5,159 nt of DNA from Christensenella sp. UBA767 (GTDB lineage Bacteria > Bacillota > Clostridia > Christensenellales > CAG-917): NCBI GenBank assembly GCA_002297185.1, contig DBJV01000026.1:835-5993 (forward strand), in the 5' to 3' direction. The translations under genes were made by a program, and so were the position numbers. How positions within the stretch are numbered: the stretch's first letter is position 1; each line of letters opens with the position of its first letter. The notes below the pieces were generated by a model. The model was given only the letters and a program-made list of their open reading frames with translations, was not told the DNA's origin and did not search any database. Shown here piece by piece: positions 1-5,159 of this stretch.

Positions 1-17
1 TTAATAATTAATAATTG

Positions 18-29
18 TGGAATATTCCA
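18..29. promoter_or_regulatory. Perfect 12-bp palindrome upstream of potA, possible operator
   Basis: TGGAATATTCCA reads identically on both strands and lies 65 bp before the potA start codon, inside very A/T-rich DNA that begins with the repeated motif TTAATAA. A TATAAA at 30-35, directly after it, could be a -10 box, although no convincing -35 hexamer sits at the usual distance. A palindrome touching a promoter core is the usual layout of a repressor site. No regulator family can be named from this sequence, and chance occurrence in A/T-rich DNA is possible. Confidence 0.35.
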
Positions 30-37
30 TATAAAAA

Positions 38-63
38 CACGCACGCATCGCAAGGCGTGCTTT
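38..63 (+). other. Small hairpin in the potA leader; weak terminator or 5' leader stem
   Basis: GCACGC (41-46) pairs perfectly with GCGTGC (55-60) around an 8-nt loop and is followed by only three T residues. It could be the weak end of a + strand gene to the left of the window. If transcription starts just after the TATAAA at 30-35, it would instead be a 5' leader stem of the pot message. The T run is too short for a confident intrinsic terminator. Confidence 0.3.
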
Positions 64-85
64 GCATACAAGTTATCATTACTGC

Positions 86-90
86 GAGGT
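86..90 (+). promoter_or_regulatory. Ribosome binding site deciding the potA start
   Basis: GAGGT lies 4 nt before the ATG at 95. The reading frame stays open upstream to a TTG at 62, but that codon has no Shine-Dalgarno site. The eleven extra residues it would add contain nothing resembling a PotA N-terminus. The ATG at 95 is therefore preferred. Confidence 0.7.
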
Positions 91-94
91 TACT

Positions 95-1726
95 ATGACA
101 AACAAAACACCTGTTGACAACATCATCGAATTGCGAAACGTCTATAAAGAGTACGACGGAAAGCAAGTAGTTAAAAATGCGAGCCTTACCATTAAACGAG
201 GCGAATTCGTGACGCTTTTGGGTCCGTCCGGTTGCGGTAAGACTACGACTTTGCGTATGATTGCCGGCTTTGAGATGCCTACGAGCGGTAAAATCATCTT
301 TAACGGCAAGGACATTACGGACACTCCTCCGCACTTGCGCCCTCTCAACACGGTGTTCCAAAAGTACGCCTTGTTCCCTCACCTCAACGTCTTTAACAAC
401 ATTGCTTTCGGGCTTAAACTCAAGGTTATTCCCAACGGCACGAAAGTGGACAAGAAAGGCGAGACGGTGCAACTTTTCAGAAAATATACCAAAGCCGAAA
501 TCAAGGAGAAAGTCAACGACGCTCTCAAAATGGTTGACCTCGAGGACTACGGTCACAGAAACGTATCCTCTCTTAGCGGCGGACAACAACAACGCGTCGC
601 AATCGCTCGCGCACTCGTAAACGAGCCTGAAGTGTTGCTCCTCGACGAGCCGCTCGGCGCACTCGACCTCAAAATGAGAAAAGATATGCAACTCGAACTC
701 ATGGATATGCATAAGCGTCTCGGCATTACCTTTATTTACGTTACGCACGATCAAGAAGAGGCTCTTACAATGTCCGACAAAATCGTGGTTATGCGCCTTG
801 GCGAAATTCAACAAATCGCATCTCCCGAAAAGGTCTATGACGAGCCTGCAAACGCGTTCGTTGCGGACTTCATCGGCGAAAGCACTATCCTTTCGGGCGT
901 TATGCTCGAGGACTACAAGGTTGAGTTCTGCGACACGGTATTCGAGTGTGTGGATAAAGGATTTAAGCACAACGAGCCTATCGACGTTATCATCCGCCCA
1001 GAGGACGTGAAAATCAAGAAAGTTGACGATAAAAAGACTATCCTTACGGCAGAAGTGCTTTCTTCCGTATTTAAGGGCGATCACTATCAAATCACCCTTC
1101 TCGCAAACGGTAACGAAATCGTGGCGCACGATACCGATACGTACGACATCGGCGAGACGGTGGGCATTTATATCAAGCCGTTTGACCTTCACATCATGCA
1201 CAAAACGCGCATTATCAACGAGATCGATACCGTTATCACGGGCGAAAACCTCGTGGAAATCTGCGGCGTGGACTTTGAATGCAAGACGGATCTCGAGGTC
1301 GGAACTCGCGTCAAGGTGTCCGTTGACTTCGACGACGTTGAAATCACCGACGACGAAGAGGACGGACAAATCGGCGCAACCGTGCTTTCGTCCATATATA
1401 AAGGCAGTTATTATCAAGCGATACTCTCAACCGACGAACATTATATCTTCTTTGCAGATACGGACGACGATTGGCTCAAGGGCGACCGCGTAGGTATTAA
1501 GATTGCGCCCGAAAAGATTATCATCGAAAAGCGCGACGCAGACGAGGTTGTGGAAGAGAAAGTGGTAAAGGACGAGACTTTGACCGCAGAAGAGCAAGCC
1601 GCAATCGAAGAGGCTCGCAATCAGGAAGTCGAAAAATTTGACGCCGTTGAAGAAATCATAATCGAGGCGGAAGAAAAAGACGCACAATCGGGCGACGCCG
1701 AAGTCAAGGAGGACGACGCGGAGTGA
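95..1726 (+). CDS. potA: Spermidine/putrescine ABC transporter ATP-binding protein PotA, with extended C-terminus
   Basis: Cytoplasmic ATPase subunit that powers polyamine import by a PotB/PotC channel. With the ATG at 95 it has 543 residues, against roughly 350-380 for usual PotA. The ABC domain is intact: Walker A GPSGCGKT (43-50), Q-loop Gln89 in VFQKYALFPHL, signature LSGGQ (160-164), Walker B LLLDEP (181-186, catalytic Glu185), D-loop ALD (189-191) and H-loop His218 in YVTHDQEEA. About 20 extra residues, rich in Lys and Thr (around 111-133), sit between Q-loop and signature, in the helical subdomain that faces the permeases. The C-terminal regulatory TOBE-type module follows at about 264-370 with the family RPEDV motif (301-305). 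A second, diverged copy lies at 379-480, then an acidic tail at 481-543. The last codons overlap potB by 4 nt. The family call is secure; polyamine as substrate rests on the operon context and homology, since related importers share this ATPase type. Confidence 0.93.
   Translation: MTNKTPVDNIIELRNVYKEYDGKQVVKNASLTIKRGEFVTLLGPSGCGKTTTLRMIAGFEMPTSGKIIFNGKDITDTPPHLRPLNTVFQKYALFPHLNVFNNIAFGLKLKVIPNGTKVDKKGETVQLFRKYTKAEIKEKVNDALKMVDLEDYGHRNVSSLSGGQQQRVAIARALVNEPEVLLLDEPLGALDLKMRKDMQLELMDMHKRLGITFIYVTHDQEEALTMSDKIVVMRLGEIQQIASPEKVYDEPANAFVADFIGESTILSGVMLEDYKVEFCDTVFECVDKGFKHNEPIDVIIRPEDVKIKKVDDKKTILTAEVLSSVFKGDHYQITLLANGNEIVAHDTDTYDIGETVGIYIKPFDLHIMHKTRIINEIDTVITGENLVEICGVDFECKTDLEVGTRVKVSVDFDDVEITDDEEDGQIGATVLSSIYKGSYYQAILSTDEHYIFFADTDDDWLKGDRVGIKIAPEKIIIEKRDADEVVEEKVVKDETLTAEEQAAIEEARNQEVEKFDAVEEIIIEAEEKDAQSGDAEVKEDDAE
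884..1534 (+). repeat. Tandem duplication of the PotA regulatory (TOBE-type) module
   Basis: Residues 264-370 and 379-480 of PotA align along their whole length. The clearest anchors are VLSSVFKGDHYQ (321-332) against VLSSIYKGSYYQ (430-441), HDTDTYDIGETVGIYI against ADTDDDWLKGDRVGIKI, and VEFCDTVFEC against VEICGVDFEC. The copies have diverged in DNA and protein, so the duplication is old. The second copy replaces the RPEDV motif with FDDVEI and is more acidic. Because both the early and late strands of the fold are repeated, this looks like a whole-module duplication rather than the two half-motifs found in a single TOBE unit. Confidence 0.7.
1706..1712 (+). promoter_or_regulatory. Ribosome binding site for potB inside the potA 3' end
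   Basis: AAGGAGG lies 10 nt before the GTG at 1723 and also encodes part of the acidic PotA tail (codons AAG GAG). It supports the GTG start, whose first bases form a GTGA overlap with the potA stop codon. Confidence 0.8.
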
Positions 1727-2523
1727 AAAAAATCGTTCGCAAAAAATTCAGATTGACGAAAAAGGCGTTTAGCGTTCCGTATATCCTTTTTCTCATTCTA
1801 TTCGTTGTCATTCCGCTCGTGCTTATCTTGGTAAACGCGTTCTTGGACTCCGACAACAACCTTACGTTTGAAAACTTCAAGATTTTCTTTTCTTCGAAGT
1901 CAAGTCTTGTGGTGCTTGGCAATTCGCTGCTCGTGGGCGTGATTACAACCGCGCTTTGCCTGCTGCTCGGATATCCCGTGGCGTACATACTCTCAAAGTA
2001 CTCAAGCGGCAGAATCCTCGTGCTGCTTTACGTCATTCCTATGGGCGTGAACTTCCTTATCCGTACGCTTGCGACTAAGGCGATTTTCATTGCGCTTGGA
2101 GTGGAACTCGGGATGGGTACGGTCATTTTCGGTATGGTGTATAACTATCTGCCGTTTATGATACTCCCCTTGCATACGACGATTTCGGGCATAGATAAGA
2201 GTTATATCGAGGCGGCGCAAGACCTCGGCGCAGACAAGGCGACCGTGTTCTTCAAGACTACGCTCCCCCTCTCGCTCAGCGGTATTTGCAGCGGAATCAC
2301 GATGGTGTTTATCCCCACGATCTCCACTTACGCCATATCGCAATTGCTCTCCAACGGCAAGATTTTCCTCTTCGGCGACTCTATTCAATTGAGTTTCGAG
2401 CAGGGTATGTACGGCGTTGGATCTATTATGAGCATAGTTATGCTTATATTCGTTCTCATATCCAACTTCGTGATGAACAAGTTTAATCATAACAGCAACG
2501 CTGTGAGGAGGTCGTTATGGTAA
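1723..2523 (+). CDS. potB: Spermidine/putrescine ABC transporter permease PotB
   Basis: One of two inner-membrane channel subunits of the polyamine importer; 266 residues, close to the usual PotB length of about 275. A basic N-terminus (MKKIVRKKFRLTKK) precedes six probable membrane segments at about 18-40, 62-92, 98-125, 131-153, 185-209 and 232-254. The cytoplasmic EAA loop that docks onto the ATPase is clear: EAAQDLGADKATVFFKTTLP (163-182), with the conserved Gly at 169. The start is a GTG in a 4-nt GTGA overlap with potA, with a strong Shine-Dalgarno site upstream, so translation is probably coupled. The C-terminus overlaps potC by 7 nt. PotB rather than PotC is assigned from gene order and from the long conserved MGVNFLIRTLA stretch (107-117). 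The family is secure; the exact substrate is inferred. Confidence 0.92.
   Translation: MKKIVRKKFRLTKKAFSVPYILFLILFVVIPLVLILVNAFLDSDNNLTFENFKIFFSSKSSLVVLGNSLLVGVITTALCLLLGYPVAYILSKYSSGRILVLLYVIPMGVNFLIRTLATKAIFIALGVELGMGTVIFGMVYNYLPFMILPLHTTISGIDKSYIEAAQDLGADKATVFFKTTLPLSLSGICSGITMVFIPTISTYAISQLLSNGKIFLFGDSIQLSFEQGMYGVGSIMSIVMLIFVLISNFVMNKFNHNSNAVRRSLW
2506..2512 (+). promoter_or_regulatory. Ribosome binding site for potC inside potB
   Basis: AGGAGGT, a very strong Shine-Dalgarno sequence, ends 4 nt before the ATG at 2517. The spacing is short, but no other start fits better. The overlap with the end of potB suggests that terminating ribosomes restart here. Confidence 0.75.
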
Positions 2524-3344
2524 AAGACAAAATAAGAGGCTTTTTCGAGAAATTTTATCTTTTGATAATCCTCGCAATTTTGTATGCGCCGATTATTCTC
2601 TTGATAATCTACTCCTTCTCAAACAGCTCCAACTTCAACTTCGACAACGGGTTCAGTTTCGAGGCGTATGCGGCTATATTCAAATCCGACAAGTCGCCCG
2701 AACTTTGGAGTGCGATTGCAAATACGTTTATCATCGCAAGCATTTCTTCCGTTATCGCAACGATTATGGGTACGTTTGCATCGATCGGCATTTTCAACCT
2801 CGGCAAGCGTATGCGCAGAATCGTGGAAAACGTCAACCAATTCCCTATCATCAACAGCGAAATCGTTATGGCGGTTTCGATGATGGTGTTCTTCGTGACG
2901 TTCGCTTTCCCCGAGGGATATTTGCGACTTATCATTGCGCACATTGCGTTCTGCACTCCCTACGTCGTGCTTAGCGTTTTGCCTAAACTCGAGTCTATGG
3001 ATCCCAACATCTACGAGGCGGCTCTCGACCTCGGAGCAAATCCGTTCAAGGCTCTTGTGAAGGTGCTTATCCCCATTATCACGCCCGGCATCGTGAGCGG
3101 TTTCGTAATGGCGTTTATTATGTCTATGGACGACTTCATTATCACCCAAATCAACAAGGGCGCGGCAACGGGCATCAATACGCTTTCCACTTACATTTAT
3201 TCGGACGCGCGCGTGCAAGGTCTCGAACCGTTCTGGTATGCGATATTCTCCATAATATTCGTAATCGTGCTTGCGGCGGTGCTTTCTATCAACCTCGTAA
3301 AAATCTCGCATGAAAAGAAAAAGAATAAGGAGGCGGCACAATGA
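2517..3344 (+). CDS. potC: Spermidine/putrescine ABC transporter permease PotC
   Basis: Second membrane channel subunit, expected to pair with PotB; 275 residues, near the normal PotC length. Probable membrane segments lie at about 13-34, 66-92, 114-131, 134-156, 187-209 and 238-260. The EAA loop reads EAALDLGANPFKALVKVLIP (167-186), the ATPase docking motif. Family hallmarks include YAPIILLIIYSFSNS near the N-terminus and SMDDFIIT (203-210) before the last loop, typical of PotC-type permeases. The C-terminal tail is basic (HEKKKNKEAAQ), consistent with a cytoplasmic end. It overlaps potB by 7 nt and potD by 4 nt (ATGA). Nothing is missing or broken. Confidence 0.92.
   Translation: MVKDKIRGFFEKFYLLIILAILYAPIILLIIYSFSNSSNFNFDNGFSFEAYAAIFKSDKSPELWSAIANTFIIASISSVIATIMGTFASIGIFNLGKRMRRIVENVNQFPIINSEIVMAVSMMVFFVTFAFPEGYLRLIIAHIAFCTPYVVLSVLPKLESMDPNIYEAALDLGANPFKALVKVLIPIITPGIVSGFVMAFIMSMDDFIITQINKGAATGINTLSTYIYSDARVQGLEPFWYAIFSIIFVIVLAAVLSINLVKISHEKKKNKEAAQ
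3327..3333 (+). promoter_or_regulatory. Ribosome binding site for potD inside potC
   Basis: AAGGAGG lies 7 nt before the ATG at 3341, ideal spacing. The ATG shares an ATGA overlap with the potC stop codon, which fixes the potD start and indicates coupled translation. Confidence 0.8.
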
Positions 3345-4798
3345 AACGTATTGCAAAATTCATAATTCTCGTCCTTCTTCTATCTTTCGTTTTGCTCCCC
3401 ACGCTCGTGGCGTGCAATAACGGCTCTACCGGCTCTTCGGGCGGAGATAGGCTCGTCATATACAATTGGGAAGATTATATCGACGGCGAAAGAGACGAGG
3501 ACGGCAACACCCTGCTTGACGAATTTGCCGCCTACTATCAAGAAAAAACGGGGCGCAAACTCTCTATAACTTATACCACTTTCGACACCAACGAAACCAT
3601 GATGACAAAGGTGCTTAAAGGCGACGCAAACGTGGATTTGATTTGCCCGAGCGAGTACGCAATCGAAAAACTTTTGGTTGCGGGATGCCTTTTGAGCCAC
3701 AAGGAAATCAAAAAGGAACTTGAAAGCCAACTTGCACAATACGATATTTCACTTGACGCAATGAGCAGTTTAAGTGCCGATCATGAGAGTTGGGGCAACG
3801 TCGATCCCGATATCATGAACGTCATTGCAAGCATGTTCGGAGAGGTCAAAGCAAAGGACGGCAACACGTACGATATGACAGATTTTATGGTGCCGTATAT
3901 GTGCGGAACGCTTGGCATTTTGTATAACACGTCCGTCGTGAGCCTCGAAGAGTTGGAAGAGTACGGCTGGGGCGTGCTTTGGAACGTGCAACAAAACGAG
4001 CGTCTCGAAAATAAGATACTTATGAAGGACAGCGTGCGCGACACGTATGCCGCCGCAATCTTCTATATGTACGAATACAACCTCCTCCCCGAAAAGTATA
4101 AGGACTACACCGTGCAACAACTTATCAACTGCACTGACGACGAAATGGTGGCAGCGGCTGAAAAAGCACTTACCGAGCAGCGTGAACACATCTCGGGATA
4201 CGAAGTCGATTTCGGCAAAGACGATATGATAAACGAAATCGTTTACGCGGACTTTGCTTGGAGCGGCGACGCGCTTTGGGCAATCGAGGAAGGCGGCTAC
4301 GACGAAGAAACGGACACCTATCAACTCGGCTACTACGTACCCAAGGTTGCGAGCAATATTTGGTACGACGGTTGGTGCATTCCAACAAGTGTAAACAACA
4401 AACTTGCGGCAATGATGTTTATCGACTATATGTGCCGTCCGATGAGTTCTATCCGAAACTCCGTGGCAATCGGATATACGTCCGCAACGGACAAAAACTT
4501 GCTTATGGGCGACGAGGACGTGCTTGCATATCTCGAGGATTGCGAATACGACGTCGAGGAATACTTTGCAGACGAAGGTCGCTACCCCGAAATCAACGAA
4601 ACGCTGGGCGTTATGCGTGACTTTGCAGACCGCAACGACGTGGTTGTCAATATGTGGCAAAGAGCGAAATCCGGCGCAACCGTTGACGTAAATCTTTGGT
4701 ATATAATCCTTGCAATCGTGGGTGCGGTTGGACTGTGCGTAGGCATTTACTTTGCGGCGCAGGCTCGAAAACGCAGACCTCGAAAACTCAAACAATAA
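3341..4798 (+). CDS. potD: Polyamine-binding lipoprotein PotD with an extra C-terminal membrane helix
   Basis: Extracytoplasmic receptor that binds polyamine and delivers it to PotB/PotC. It has 485 residues, against 348 for E. coli PotD. The N-terminus is a lipoprotein signal: basic MKR, a hydrophobic core, and lipobox LVAC with the lipidated Cys at 25, then a Gly/Ser linker. Aligning by eye with E. coli PotD places most ligand contacts: Trp43 and Tyr46 (in NWEDYID), Ser104 and Tyr106 (in CPSEYAIEKL), Asp234 (for Glu171), Trp307 (in FAWSGDA), Trp341 and Asp343 (in IWYDG), Tyr379 (in IGYTS) and Gln440. The position of E. coli Asp168 appears to be Ser231, within KDSVRDTY. The extra length lies mostly in a segment at about 120-180 and at the C-terminus. 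There a hydrophobic helix (about 452-474) is followed by the basic tail ARKRRPRKLKQ, predicting a second membrane anchor with a cytoplasmic end. Spermidine versus putrescine preference cannot be read from this. Confidence 0.9.
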   Translation: MKRIAKFIILVLLLSFVLLPTLVACNNGSTGSSGGDRLVIYNWEDYIDGERDEDGNTLLDEFAAYYQEKTGRKLSITYTTFDTNETMMTKVLKGDANVDLICPSEYAIEKLLVAGCLLSHKEIKKELESQLAQYDISLDAMSSLSADHESWGNVDPDIMNVIASMFGEVKAKDGNTYDMTDFMVPYMCGTLGILYNTSVVSLEELEEYGWGVLWNVQQNERLENKILMKDSVRDTYAAAIFYMYEYNLLPEKYKDYTVQQLINCTDDEMVAAAEKALTEQREHISGYEVDFGKDDMINEIVYADFAWSGDALWAIEEGGYDEETDTYQLGYYVPKVASNIWYDGWCIPTSVNNKLAAMMFIDYMCRPMSSIRNSVAIGYTSATDKNLLMGDEDVLAYLEDCEYDVEEYFADEGRYPEINETLGVMRDFADRNDVVVNMWQRAKSGATVDVNLWYIILAIVGAVGLCVGIYFAAQARKRRPRKLKQ

Positions 4799-4818
4799 GA
4801 TAAAATCAAACGATTAAA

Positions 4819-4851
4819 TAAACGCTGTTCTTTGGAATGGAACGGCGTTTA
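4819..4851 (+). terminator. Hairpin after potD, possible operon terminator
   Basis: Twelve bases (4819-4830, TAAACGCTGTTC) pair with 4840-4851 (GAACGGCGTTTA), with one G-U wobble and a 9-nt loop. It begins 20 nt after the potD stop codon, the expected place for the end of the pot transcript. It lacks a real T tract: the three T residues near the end are inside the stem, and ACAATAAAT follows. Termination may be inefficient, or the hairpin may mainly protect the 3' end. Confidence 0.5.
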
Positions 4852-4864
4852 ACAATAAATGGCG

Positions 4865-4958
4865 AAAACGGCGGTAAAAGATAAAGCAAAACGGCGCGAT
4901 ATAAAGATATCTAACTAAAAATGGCGACTAAAGAAAGATATCGCGCAAACGGCGTTTG
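4865..4958. repeat. Cluster of short direct and inverted repeats before the CDF gene
   Basis: GCGCGATAT (4894-4902) is the exact reverse complement of ATATCGCGC (4938-4946), with 35 nt between. AAAGATATC occurs directly repeated at 4903-4911 and 4934-4942. AAAACGGCG occurs at 4865-4873 and 4888-4896, and the core AACGGCG recurs at 4948-4954 and in the preceding hairpin at 4841-4847. CAAAC-GGC-GTTTG (4946-4958) is a further small inverted repeat. Spaced identical half-sites before a gene suggest regulator binding or RNA structure for the CDF gene. No known riboswitch or metal-regulator site is recognised here. Confidence 0.4.
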
Positions 4959-4978
4959 AGCAAAAACAAGGCTATATT

Positions 4979-5159
4979 ATGAAATTTGTACGCAAACTGT
5001 TCGTTAAAGACTATCAGGATACGCAAAATCCGAAAGTGCGCACTCGCTACGGCTTGTCCGCAGGTATTTTCGGCATAATTTCGAATGCGATTTTGTTTGC
5101 GTTCAAACTGGCGATAGGTCTTATCGGCAACAGCATTACGATTATTGCGGACGCTATCA
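4979..5159 (+). CDS. Cation diffusion facilitator (CDF) family metal transporter, N-terminal part, cut by window edge
   Basis: Only the first 60 codons are present; the frame is open to the window end. The ATG at 4979 follows a weak Shine-Dalgarno site (AAGG, 4968-4971, 7 nt spacing). The protein starts with a basic cytoplasmic segment (MKFVRKLFVKDYQD) and then NPKVRTRYGLSAGI. It continues into a first membrane helix at about 26-47 and the start of a second, ending in GNSITIIADAI. NSxxIxADA at the start of helix 2 is typical of CDF proteins, which export Zn, Fe, Mn, Co or similar ions in exchange for protons. Asp58 matches the first metal ligand of the helix-2 DxxxD site (Asp45 of E. coli YiiP); the second ligand would lie just past the edge. 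The metal cannot be predicted. It follows the pot operon after a 180-bp gap and is probably transcribed separately. Confidence 0.82.
   Translation, partial: MKFVRKLFVKDYQDTQNPKVRTRYGLSAGIFGIISNAILFAFKLAIGLIGNSITIIADAI

Noticed and set aside
62..94. Upstream TTG start for potA giving 11 more residues
   Set aside because: No Shine-Dalgarno site precedes the TTG and the added residues overlap the leader region. The ATG at 95 has GAGGT just before it and gives a normal PotA N-terminus.
8..1417. A 469-codon open frame on the minus strand, antisense to potA
   Set aside because: The opposite strand encodes an unmistakable PotA with all ABC motifs. The antisense product is His/Arg/Val-rich with no recognisable domain, as expected from reading GAC/GAA/AAC-rich codons backwards. 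It is a codon-bias shadow.
2619..3356. A 245-codon minus-strand frame antisense to potC
   Set aside because: The product is rich in Arg, His and Asp with no hydrophobic core or domain, and lies entirely over a well-supported permease gene.
3770..4795. A 341-codon minus-strand frame antisense to potD
   Set aside because: It mirrors the coding bias of potD, lacks a recognisable domain, and covers sequence encoding conserved PotD ligand residues on the + strand.
4799..4978. Metal riboswitch (NiCo/czcD or yybP-ykoY type) before the CDF gene
   Set aside because: I could not find the G-rich conserved junction sequences of either class, and the repeats present do not form their known multi-helix layout. 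A covariance-model search would settle it.
1..5159. CRISPR array, tRNA or rRNA gene, insertion sequence, or defence system
   Set aside because: No regularly spaced repeats with unique spacers, no cloverleaf or rRNA-like sequence, and no transposase or terminal inverted repeats were seen. Nearly all the sequence is accounted for by the transporter genes.

Overview
The window holds one complete operon on the + strand, encoding a polyamine-type ABC importer in the order potA-potB-potC-potD, followed by a short non-coding gap and the start of a cation diffusion facilitator (CDF) gene cut by the window edge. The source looks like a Bacillota-type, probably clostridial, bacterium. The reasons are strong AGGAGG-type Shine-Dalgarno sites, a lipoprotein solute-binding protein rather than a free periplasmic one, A/T-rich intergenic DNA beside moderate-GC genes, and a GTG start. 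This placement is inference; no rRNA or other taxonomic marker is present.

Layout: 1-94 is an A/T-rich leader with a perfect 12-bp palindrome and a small hairpin. 95-1726 is potA (ATPase), 1723-2523 potB and 2517-3344 potC (the two permeases), and 3341-4798 potD (substrate-binding lipoprotein). All three junctions overlap, by 4, 7 and 4 nt, so the four proteins are probably translated from one message with coupled initiation. 4799-4978 is non-coding and holds a 12-bp hairpin (possible terminator) and a cluster of short direct and inverted repeats. 4979 to the end is the N-terminal 60 residues of a CDF-family metal efflux protein.

How it works: PotD would capture a polyamine (spermidine and/or putrescine) at the outer face of the membrane and deliver it to the PotB/PotC channel. 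A PotA dimer would power import by ATP hydrolysis on the cytoplasmic side. The CDF protein is probably a separate unit for divalent metal efflux.

The family assignments are ordinary, but several proteins have unusual architecture. PotA carries two consecutive copies of its C-terminal regulatory (TOBE-type) module, a strongly acidic tail, and an insertion in its helical subdomain. PotD appears tethered twice, by an N-terminal lipobox cysteine and a C-terminal membrane helix, and is much larger than classical PotD. I found no wholly new system; these variations are the points worth following up.
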